64,000 nt of DNA from Hydractinia symbiolongicarpus (Eukaryota; Cnidaria; Hydrozoa; Anthoathecata; Hydractiniidae): assembly GCF_029227915.1 (NCBI RefSeq), contig NC_079886.1, positions 12,671,501 to 12,735,500 on the forward strand. Reading direction: 5' to 3'. The position numbers and the translations under genes are program-made. The first letter of the stretch is position 1. Every line of letters begins with the position of its first letter. The notes beneath the pieces were generated by a model that made no database searches, was not told the origin of the DNA, and worked only from the letters and a program-made list of their open reading frames with translations. Below are positions 36,820 to 46,866 of the stretch, piece after piece.

Positions 36820-39549
36820 AAGTCGTTTTCATTGGCGCCGTTGCCTTAGAACACTCTTAACTACGTGAATCGTCCTATAAAGGCTGTAATATGGCCTTTT
36901 GCAATCTAGTAAAAGCGTCGCACGTAAATCACGTGGTTTCACCTGCCTGCGCAGGTTACCATTGGACTAGTCCTTCCAGTCTCAATGCGCTCCAACGTCC
37001 CAAGTGGTTTTCCTCAGCGCTGTGGCCTTACAACACTCTTAACTACGTGCACAGTCCTATAAAGGCTGTAATATGGCCTTTTGCAGTCTAACAAAAGCCT
37101 CACACGTAAATCTCGTGGTTCCATCTGCCTGCGCAGATTACCATTGGACTGTTCCTTCTAGTCTCGATGCACTACAACGTTCCAAGTGGTTTTCTTTAGC
37201 GCCATGGCCTTAGAACACTCTTAACTACGTGCACAGTCCTATAAAGACCGTAATATACCTTTTTGCAGTCCAATAAAGGCCGCACACGTAAATCACGCGG
37301 TTTCAGCTGCCTGCAGTAGTTACCATTGGACTTGTCGTTCCAGTCTCAATGCGCTATCACGTCCCAAGTTGTTTTCATTAGCGCCGCTGCCTTACAACAC
37401 TCCTAAATACGTGCACAGTCCTATAAAGGCTGCAATATGGCCTTTTGCAGTCTAATAAAAACCTCGCACGTCAATCACGCGGTTTCACCTGTCTGCGCAG
37501 GTTGCCATTGGACTAGTCCTTCCATTCTCAATGCGCTACAACGTCCCAAGTCGTTTTTATTAGCGCCGCTGCCTTACAACACTCTTAACTGCGTGCACAG
37601 TCCTATAAAGGCTGTAATATGGCCTTTTGCAGTCTAATAAAGGCCTTGCACGTAAATCACGTGGTTTCACCTGCCTGCGCAGGTTACCATTGGACTATTC
37701 CTTCCAGTCTCAATGCACTACAACGTTCAAAGTGGTTTTCCTCAGCGCTGTGGCCTTAGAACTCTCTTAACTATGTGCACAGTCCTATAAAGGCCGTAAT
37801 ATGGCTTTTTGCAGTCTAATAAAGGCTTCACACGTAAATCACGTGTTTTCACCTGCCTGCGCAGGTTACCATTGGACTTGTCGTTCCAGTCTCAATGCGC
37901 TACAACGTCCCTAGTCGTTTTCATTGCCGAATTTGCCTTACAACACTCTTAACTACGTGCACAGTGCTATAAAGGCTGTAATATGGCCTTTTGCAGTCTA
38001 ATAAAGGCTTCACACGTAAATCACGTGGTTTCACCTGCCTGCGCAAGTTTCCATTGCACTAGACGCTCCAGTCTCAATGCGCTACAACGTTCAAAGTCGT
38101 TTTCATTGGCGCCGTTGCCTTAGAACACTCTTAACTACGTGCACAGTCCTATAAAGACCGTAATATACCTTTTTGCAGTCCAATAAAGTCCGCACACGTA
38201 AATCATGTGGTTCCATCTGCCTGCGCAGGTTACCATTGCACTATTCCATCCAGTCTCAATGCGCTACCACGTCCCAAGCCGTTTTCATTAGCGCTGTTGC
38301 CTTACAACACTCTTAACTACGGTAACAGTCCTATAAAGGCTGCAATATGGCCTTTTGCAGTCTAATAAAAGCCTCGCACGTAAATCACGTGGTTTCACCT
38401 GCCTGCACAGGTTACCATTGGACTAGTCCTTTCAGTCTCAATGCGCTACAACGTCCCAAGTCGCTTTTATTAGCGCCGCTTCCTTACAACACTCTTAACT
38501 ACGTGCATCGTCCTATAAAGACTGTAACATGACCTTTTGCAGTCTAATAAAGGCCTCATACGTAATTAACGTGGTTCCATCTCCCTGCGCAGGTTACCAT
38601 TGCACTATTCCTTCCAGTCTCAATGCGCTACAACGTCCCAAGTCCTTCTCATTGTCGCCGTTGCCTTAGAACACTATTAACTGCGTGCACAGTCCTATAA
38701 AGGCTGTAATATTGCCTTTTGCAGTCTAATAAAGGCCTGACACGTAAATCACGTGCTTCCATCTGTCTGCGCAGGTTACCATTGCACTATTCCTTACAGT
38801 CTCAATGTGCTAAAACGGCCCAAGTCGTTTTCATTAGCGCTGTTGCCTTACAACACTATTAACTGCGTGCACAGTCCTATAAAGGCTGTAATATTCCCTT
38901 TTGCAGTCTAATAAAGGCCTCGCAAGTAAATCACGTGGTTGCACCTGTCTGCGCAGGTTACCATTGGACTAGTCCTTACAGTCTCAATGTGCTACAACGT
39001 CCCAAGTCGTTTTCATTAGCGCCGTTGCCTTACAACACTTTTAACTACGTGCACAGTCCTATAAAGACCGTAATATGGCCTTTTGCAGTCTAATAAAAGC
39101 CTGGCACGTAAATCACGCGGTTTCACCTGTCTGCGCAGGTTACCATTGGACTAGTCCTTTCAGTCTCAATGCGCTGCAACGTGCCAAGTCGTTTTCATTA
39201 GTGCCATTGCATTAGAACACTCTTAACTACGTGCACAGTCCTATAAAGGCTGTAATATTGCCTTTTGCAGTCTAATAAAGGCCTGACACGTAAATCACGT
39301 GCTTCCATCTGCCTGCGCTGGTTACCATTGGCCTAGTCCTTCCAGTCTCAATGCGCTACAACGTCCCAAGTCCTTCTCATTGGCGCCATGGCCTTAGAAC
39401 ACTCTTAACTACGTGCACAGTCCTATAAAGACCGTAATATACCTTTTTGCAGTCCAATAAAGGCCGCACACGTAAATCACGCGGTTTCAGCAGCCTGCAC
39501 TAGTTACCATTGGACTTGTCGTTCCAGTCTCAATGCGCTATCACGTCCC
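36820..39549 (+). repeat. 2730-bp duplication, second copy (one monomer lost)
   Basis: Equal to the first copy minus exactly one 182-bp monomer (2912 - 2730). The loss joins GTGCACAGTCC to TATAAAGACC at about 38150, in register, as expected of exchange between neighbouring monomers. Its part from 37408 on was later included in the 9459-bp duplication. Confidence 0.85.
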
Positions 39550-41160
39550 AAGTCGTTTTCATTAGCGCCGCTGCCTTACAACACTCCTAAATACGTGCAC
39601 AGTCCTATAAAGGCTGCAATATGGCCTTTTGCAGTCTAATAAAAACCTCGCACGTCAATCACGCAGTTTCACCTGTCTGCGCAGGTTACCATTGGACTAG
39701 TCCTTCCATTCTCAATGCGCTACAACGTCCCAAGTCGTTTTTATTAGTGCCGTTGCCTTAAAACACTCTTAACTACGTGCACAGTCATATAAAGGCTGTA
39801 ATATGGCCTTTTGCAGTCTAATAAAAGCCTCACACGTAAATCGCGTGGTTCCATCTGCCTGCGCAGGTTACCATTGGACTATTCCTTCCAGTCTCATTGC
39901 ACTACAACGTTCCAAGTGGTTTTCCTCAGCGCTGTGCCTTAGAACTCTCTTAACTATGTGCACAGTCCAATAAAGGCCGTAATATGGCCTTTTGCAGTCT
40001 AATAAAGGCTTCACACGTAAATCACGTGGTTTCACCTGCCTGCGCAGGTTACCATTGACTAGTCCTTCCAGTCGCAATGCACTACAACGTTCCAAGTGGT
40101 TTTCCTCAGCGCTGTGGCCTTACAACACTCTTAACTACGTGCACAGTCCTATAAAGGCTGTAATATGGCCTTTTGCAGTCTAACAAACGCCTCACACGTA
40201 AATCTCGTGGTTCCATCTGCCTGCGCAGGTTACCATTGGACTGTTCCTTCTAGTCTCGATGCACTACAACGTTCCAAGTGGTTTTCTTTAGCGCCATGGC
40301 CTTTGAACACTCTTAACTACGTGCACAGTCCTATAAAGACCGTAATATACCTTTTTGCAGTCCAATAAAGGCCGCACACGTAAATCACGCGGTTTCAGCT
40401 GCCTGCAGTAGTTACCATTGGACTTGTCGTTCCAGTCTCAATGCGCTATCACGTCCCAAGTCGTTTTCATTAGCGCCGCTGCCTTACAACACTCCTAAAT
40501 ACGTGCACAGTCCTATAAAGGCTGCAATATGGCTTTTTGCAGTCTAATAAAAACCTCGCACGTCAATCACGCGGTTTCACCTGTCTGCGCAGGTTACCAT
40601 TGGACTAGTCCTTCCATTCTCAATGCGCTACAACGTCCCAAGTCGTTTTTATTAGCGCCGCTGCCTTACAACACTCTTAACTGCGTGCACAGTCCTATAA
40701 AGGCTGTAATATGGCCTTTTGCAGTCTAATAAAGGCCTTGCACGTAAATTACGTGGTTTCACCTGCCTGCGCAGGTTACCATTGGACTATTCCTTCCTGT
40801 CTCAATGCACTACAACGTTCAAAGTGGTTTTCCTCAGCGCTGTGGCCTTAGAACTCTTTTAACTATGTGCACAGTCCTATAAAGGCCGTAATATGGCTTT
40901 TTGCAGTCTAATAAAGGCTTCAGACGTAAATCACGTGTTTTCACCTGCCTGCGCAGGTTACCATTGGACTTGTCGTTCCAGTCTCAATGCGCTACAACGT
41001 CCCTAGTCGTTTTCATTGCCGAATTTGCCTTACAACACTCTTAACTACGTGCACAGTGCTATAAAGGCTGTAATATGGCCTTTTGCAGTCTAATAAAGGC
41101 TTCACACGTAAATCACGTGGTTTCACCTGCCTGCGCAAGTTTCCATTGCACTAGACGCTC

Positions 41161-42168
41161 CAGTCTCAATGCGCTACCACGTCCCAAGCCGTTTTCATTA
41201 GCGCTGTTGCCTTACAACACTCTTAACTACGGTAACAGTCCTATAAAGGCTGCAATATGGCCTTTTGCAGTCTAATAAAAGCCTCGCACGTAAATCACGT
41301 GGTTTCACCTGCCTGCACAGGTTACCATTGGACTAGTCCTTTCAGTCTCAATGCGCTACAACGTCCCAAGTAGCTTTTATTAGCGCCGCTTCCTTACAAC
41401 ACTCTTAACTACGTGCATCGTCCTATAAAGACTGTAACATGACCTTTTGCAGTCTAATAAAGGCCTCATACGTAATTAACGTGGTTCCATCTCCCTGCGC
41501 AGGTTACCATTGCACTATTCCTTCCAGTCTCAATGCGCTACAACGTCCCAAGTCCTTCTCATTGTCGTCGTTGCCTTAGAACACTATTAACTGCGTGCAC
41601 AGTCCTATAAAGGCTGTAATATTGCCTTTTGCAGTCTAATAAAGGCCTGACACGTAAATCACGTGCTTCCATCTGTCTGCGCAGGTTACCATTGCACTAT
41701 TCCTTACAGTCTCAATGTGCTAAAACGGCCCAAGTCGTTTTCATTAGCGCTGTTGCCTTACAACACTATTAACTGCGTGCACAGTCCTATAAAGGCTGTA
41801 ATATTCCCTTTTGCAGTCTAATAAAGGCCTCGCAAGTAAATCACGTGGTTGCACCTGTCTGCGCAGGTTACCATTGGACTAGTCCTTACAGTCTCAATGT
41901 GCTACAACGTCCCAAGTCGTTTTCATTAGCGCCGTTGCCTTACAACACTTTTAACTACGTGCACAGTCCTATAAAGACCGTAATATGGCCTTTTGCAGTC
42001 TAATAAAAGCCTGGCACGTAAATCACGCGGTTTCACCTGTCTGCGCAGGTTACCATTGGACTAGTCCTTTCAGTCTCAATGCGCTGCAACGTGCCAAGTC
42101 GTTTTCATTAGTGCCATTGCATTAGAACACTCTTAACTACGTGCACAGTCCTATAAAGGCTGTAATAT
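41161..42168 (+). repeat. Internal 1-kb copy of 38251-39258
   Basis: Offset 2910. Carries the same distinctive diverged monomers as 38251-39258 (GCTACCACGTCCCAAGCCG, GGTAACAGTCC, TGTAACATGACC, GTAATTAACG, CTAAAACGGCCC). Private changes include AGTAGC for AGTCGC (about 41370) and GTCGTCG for GTCGCCG (about 41566). At its right end it passes directly into an alpha monomer, where the older copy continues with TAATATTGCC. Confidence 0.82.
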
Positions 42169-42712
42169 GGCCTTTTGCAGTCTAACAAAAGCCTCACACG
42201 TAAATCTCGTGGTTCCATCTGCCTGCGCAGGTTACCATTGGACTGTTCCTTCTAGTCTCGATGCACTACAACGTTCCAAGTGGTTTTCTTTAGCGCCATG
42301 GCCTTAGAACACTCTTAACTACGTGCACAGTCCTATAAAGACCGTAATATACCTTTTTGCAGTCCAATAAAGGCCGCACACGTAAATCACGCGGTTTCAG
42401 CTGCCTGCAGTAGTTACCATTGGACTTGTCGTTCCAGTCTCAATGCGCTATCACGTCCCAAGTCGTTTTCATTAGCGCCGCTGCCTTACAACACTCCTAA
42501 ATACGTGCACAGTCCTATAAAGGCTGCAATATGGCCTTTTGCAGTCTAATAAAAACCTCGCACGTCAATCACGCGGTTTCACCTGTCTGCGCAGGTTACC
42601 ATTGGACTAGTCCTTCCATTCTCAATGCGCTACAACGTCCCAAGTCGTTTTTATTAGCGCCGCTGCCTTACAACACTCTTAACTGCGTGCACAGTCCTAT
42701 AAAGGCTGTAAT
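42167..42712 (+). repeat. Alpha-beta-gamma three-monomer core (exemplar, 546 bp)
   Basis: Three diverged monomers stand in fixed order. Alpha (42167-42348) has TAACAAAAGCC, TCTCGTGG, GGACTGTTCCTTCTAG, CTCGATGCAC and TTTCTTTAGCGCCATGG. Beta (42349-42530) has GACCGTAATATACC just upstream, CCAATAAAGGCCG, CACGCGGTTTCAGCTGCC, GGACTTGTCGTTCC and GCTATCACGTCCC. Gamma (42531-42712) has CTGCAATATGG, AAAAACCTCGCACGTCAATC, CCTGTCTGCGC, CCATTCTCAATG and TTTTTATTAGCGCCGCTGCC. The order recurs many times, for example from 1327, 8819, 11537, 18590, 23080, 34170, 37082, 43258, 45440, 51626 and 54899. The alpha marker CTCGATGCAC was seen about 35 times across the window. Each type is more alike between distant trios than to its immediate neighbours, which defines a higher-order repeat. 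Confidence 0.88.
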
Positions 42713-43075
42713 ATGGCCTTTTGCAGTCTAATAAAGGCCTTGCACGTAAATCACGTGGTTTCACCTGCCTGCGCAGGTTACCATTGGACTATTCCTTCCT
42801 GTCTCAATGCACTACAACGTTCAAAGTGGTTTTCCTCAGCGCTGTGGCCTTAGAACTCTTTTAACTATGTGCACAGTCCTATAAAGGCCGTAATATGGCT
42901 TTTTGCAGTCTAATAAAGGCTTCAGACGTAAATCACGTGTTTTCACCTGCCTGCGCAGGTTACCATTGGACTTGTCGTTCCAGTCTCAATGCGCTACAAC
43001 GTCCCTAGTCGTTTTCATTGCCGAATTTGCCTTACAACACTCTTAACTACGTGCACAGTGCTATAAAGCTGTAAT

Positions 43076-43257
43076 ATGGCCTTTTGCAGTCTAATAAAGG
43101 CTTCACACGTAAATCACGTGGTTTCACCTGCCTGCGCAGGTTACCATTGGACTAGTCCTTTCAGTCTCAATGCGCTCCAACGTCCCAAGTGGTTTTCCTC
43201 AGCGCTGTGGCCTTACAACACTCTTAACTACGTGCACAGTCCTATAAAGGCTGTAAT
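43076..43257 (+). repeat. Representative monomer, close to the array consensus
   Basis: This 182-bp copy is a convenient reference because it keeps nearly all recurring motifs. These are AATAAAG (43093-43099), CACGTG (43115-43120), CCTGCGCAGG (43131-43140), ATTGG overlapping GGACTAGTCC (43146-43158), AGCGCT (43201-43206), GTGCAC (43232-43237) and TATAAAG (43243-43249). A consensus made by eye has 51 C, 34 G (about 47% GC) and 9 CpG. The ACCTGC/GCAGGT arms around a CTGC loop, extended by GGT/ACC across small bulges, could form a hairpin at 43126-43145. In this copy the right half is of the AAGTGGTTTTCCTCAGCGCTGTGG type rather than the more common AAGTCGTTTTCATTAGCGCC type, so it is itself a natural mosaic. 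Confidence 0.9.
43093..43249 (+). promoter_or_regulatory. Promoter-like and poly(A)-like motif cluster repeated in every monomer (exemplar)
   Basis: Visible motifs are AATAAAG, CACGTG (E-box/G-box core), an inverted CCAAT box (ATTGG) and, 95 bp downstream, TATAAAG. The TATAAAG would place a start about 25-30 bp further on, near TGCAGTC of the next monomer. Some classes replace CCTATAAAG with CCAATAAAG, turning a TATA-like site into a poly(A)-like one by a single base. The ATG of the next monomer lies only about 10 bp after TATAAAG, so a transcript started from that box would not include it. This is a motif observation only: short AT-rich motifs arise easily by chance and are then copied by amplification. 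Transcription is not shown. Confidence 0.25.
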
Positions 43258-46200
43258 ATGGCCTTTTGCAGTCTAACAAAAGCCTCACACGTAAATCTCG
43301 TGGTTCCATCTGCCTGCGCAGGTTACCATTGGACTGTTCCTTCTAGTCTCGATGCACTACAACGTTCCAAGTGGTTTTCTTTAGCGCCATGGCCTTAGAA
43401 CACTCTTAACTACGTGCACAGTCCTATAAAGACCGTAATATACCTTTTTGCAGTCCAATAAAGGCCGCACACGTAAATCACGCGGTTTCAGCTGCCGGCA
43501 GTAGTTACGATTGGACTTGTCGTTCCAGTCTCAATACGCTATCACGTCCCAAGTCGTTTTCATTAGCGCCGCTGCCTTACAACACTCCTAAATACGTGCA
43601 CAGTCCTATAAAGGCTGCAATATGGCCTTTTGCAGTCTAATAAAAACCTCGCACGTCAATCACGCGGTTTCACCTGTCTGCGCAGGTTACCATTGGACTA
43701 GTCCTTCCATTCTCAATGCGCTACAACGTCCCAAGTCGTTTTTATTAGCGCCGCTGCCTTACAACACTCTTAACTGCGTGCACAGTCCTATAAAGGCTGT
43801 AATATGGCCTTTTGCAGTCTAATAAAGGCCTTGCACGTAAATCACGTGGTTTCACCTGCCTGCGCAGGTTACCATTGGACTATTCCTTCCTGTCTCAATG
43901 CACTACAACGTTCAAAGTGGTTTTCCTCAGCGCTGTGGCCTTAGAACTCTTTTAACTATGTGCACAGTCCTATAAAGGCCGTAATATGGCTTTTTGCAGT
44001 CTAATAAAGGCTTCACACGTAAATCACGTGTTTTCACCTGCCTGCGCAGGTTACCATCGGACTTGTCGTTCCAGTCTCAATGCGCTACAACGTCCCTAGT
44101 CGTTTTCATTGCCGAATTTGCCTTACAACACTCTTAACTACGTGCACAGTGCTATAAAGGCTGTAATATGGCCTTTTGCAGTCTAATAAAGGCTTCACAC
44201 GTAAATCACGTGGTTTTACCTGCCTGCGCAAGTTTCCATTGCACTAGACGCTCCAGTCTCAATGCGCTACAACGTTCAAAGTCGTTTTCATTGGCGCCGT
44301 TGCCTTAGAACACTCTTAACTACGTGCACAGTCCTATAAAGACCGTAGTATACCTTTTTGCAGTCCAATAAAGGCCGCACACGTAAATCACGCGGTTTCA
44401 GCAGCCTGCACTAGTTACCATTGGACTTGTCGTTCCAGTCTCAATGCGCTATCACGTCCCAAGTCGTTTTCATTAGCGCCGCTGCCTTACAACACTCCTA
44501 AATACGTGTACAGTCCTATAAAGGCTGCAATATGGCCTTTTGCAGTCTAATAAAAACCTCGCACGTCAATCACGCGGTTTCACCTGTCTGCGCAGGTTAC
44601 CATTGGACTAGTCCTTCCATTCTCAATGCGCTACAACGTCCCAAAGCGTTTTTATTAGCGCCGTTGCCTTAAAACACTCTTAACTACGTGCACAGTCATA
44701 TAAAGGCTGTAATATGGCCTTTTGCAGTCTAATAAAAGCCTCACACGTAAATCGCGTGGTTCCATCTGCCTGCGCAGGTTACCATTGGACTATTCCTTCC
44801 AGTCTCATTGCACTACAACGTTCCAAGTGGTTTTCCTCAGCGCTGTGCCTTAGAACTCTCTTAACTATGTGCACAGTCCAATAAAGGCCGTAATATGGCC
44901 TTTTGCAGTCTAATAAAGGCTTCACACGTAAATCACGTGGTTTCACCTGCCTGCGCAGGTTACCATTGACTAGTCCTTCCAGTCGCAATGCGCTACAACG
45001 TCCCTAGTCGTTTTCATTGGCGAAGTTGCCTTAGAGAACTCTTAACTACGTGAATCGTCCTATAAAGGCTGTAATATGGCCTTTTGCAATCTAGTAAAAG
45101 CCTTGCACGTAAATCACGTGGTTTCACCTGCTTGGGCAGGTTACCATTGGACTAGTCCTTCCAGTCTCAATGCGCTCCAACGTCCCAAGTTGTTTTCATT
45201 AGCGCCGTTGCCTTACAACACTCTTAACTACGTGCACAGTGCTATAAAGGCTGTAATATGGCCTTTTGCAATCTAGTAAAAGCCTCGCACGTAAATCGCG
45301 TGGTTCCATCTGCCTGCGCAGGTTACCATTGGACTATTCCTGCCAGTCTCAATGCACTACAACGTTCCAAGTGGTTTTCCTCAGCGCTGTGGCCTTACAA
45401 CACTCTTAACTACGTGCACAGTCCTATAAAGGCTGTAATATGGCCTTTTGCAGTCTAACAAAAGCCTCACACGTAAATCTCGTGGTTCCATCTGCCTGCG
45501 CAGGTTACCATTGGACTGTTCCTTCTAGTCTCGATCCACTACAACGTTCCAAGTGGTTTTCTTTAGCGCCATGGCCTTAGAACACTCTTAACTACGTGCA
45601 CAGTCCTATAAAGACCGTAATATACCTTTTTGCAGTCCAATAAAGGCCGCACACGTAAATCACGCGGTTTCAGCTGCCTGCAGTAGTTACCATTGGACTT
45701 GTCGTTCCAGTCTCAATGCGCTATCACGTCCCAAGTCGTTTTCATTAGCGCCGCTGCCTTACAACACTCCTAAATACGTGCACAGTCCTATAAAGGCTGC
45801 AATATGGCCTTTTGCAGTCTAATAAAAACCTCGCACGTCAATCACGCGGTTTCACCTGTCTGCGCAGGTTACCATTGGACTAGTCCTTCCATTCTCAATG
45901 CGCTACAACGTCCCAAGTCGTTTTTATTAGCGCCGCTGCCTTACAACACTCTTAACTGCGTGCACAGTCCTATAAAGGCTGTAATATGGCCTTTTGCAGT
46001 CTAATAAAGGCCTTGCACGTAAATCACGTGGTTTCACCTGCCTGCGCAGGTTACCATTGGACTATTCCTTCCTGTCTCAATGCACTACAACGTTCAAAGT
46101 GGTTTTCCTCAGCGCTGTGGCCTTAGAACTCTTTTAACTATGTGCACAGTCCTATAAAGGCCGTAATATGGCTTTTTGCAGTCTAATAAAGGCTTCAGAC

Positions 46201-46866
46201 GTAAATTACTTGTTTTCACCTGCCTGCGCAGGTTACCATTGGACTTGTCGTTCCAGTCTCAATGCGCTACAACGTCCCTAGTCGTTTTCATTGCCGAATT
46301 TGCCTTACAACACTCTTAACTACGTGCACAGTGCTATAAAGGCTGTAATATGGCCTTTTGCAGTCTAATAAAGGCTTCACACGTAAATCACGTGGTTTCA
46401 CCTGCCTGCGCAAGTTTCCATTGCACTAGACGCTCCAGTCTCAATGCGCTACAACGTCCCAAGTCGTTTTCATTAGTGCCATTGCATTAGAACACTCTTA
46501 ACTACGTGCACAGTCCTATAAAGGCTGTAATATTGCCTTTTGCAGTCTAATAAAGGCCTGACACGTAAATCACGTGCTTCCATCTGCCTGCGCAGGTTAC
46601 CATTGGCCTAGTCCTTCCAGTCTCAATGCGCTACAACGTCCCAAGTCCTTCTCATTGGCGCCATGGCCTTAGAACACTCTTAACTACGTGCACAGTCCTA
46701 TAAAGACCGTAATATACCTTTTTGCAGTCCAATAAAGGCCGCACACGTAAATCACGCGGTTTCAGCAGCCTGCACTAGTTACCATTGGACTTGTCGTTCC
46801 AGTCTCAATGCGCTATCACGTCCCAAGTCGTTTTCATTAGCGCCGTTGTCTTAGAACACTCTTAAC

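Larger units (their letters stand above)
37408..46866 (+). repeat. 9459-bp tandem duplication, first copy (about 52 monomers)
   Basis: Every marker in this block recurs 9459 bases later: monomer starts at 37437/46896, 38347/47806, 40165/49624, 41075/50534, 42531/51990, 43622/53081, 45076/54535 and 45804/55263, and odd variants such as CTATAAAGCTG (1-bp loss, about 43062), GCCGGCAGTAGTTACG (about 43494), ACCGTAGTATACC (about 44341) and CTCGATCCAC (about 45533). Identity starts after the mismatch at 37407/46866. In spot comparison of most lines only one substitution was found (T at 40534, C at 49993). Confidence 0.9.

Noticed and set aside
39868-40095. Minus-strand open frames (also 44779-44988, 49327-49554, 54238-54447, 57876-58085)
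   Set aside because: All are reverse readings of the same monomer pair, opened by the one-base loss at CTGTGCCTTAG. They are copies of each other through the large duplications.
43115-43150. tRNA-like A/B boxes suggesting a SINE origin (GTGGTTCCATCTG resembles part of a B box)
   Set aside because: Only a short partial match, with no A box at proper spacing, no poly(A) or simple-repeat tail and no target-site duplications.
43076-43257. CENP-B box
   Set aside because: The essential TTCG....A..CGGG pattern, or its reverse complement, is not present in the consensus; there is no CGGG or CCCG in it.
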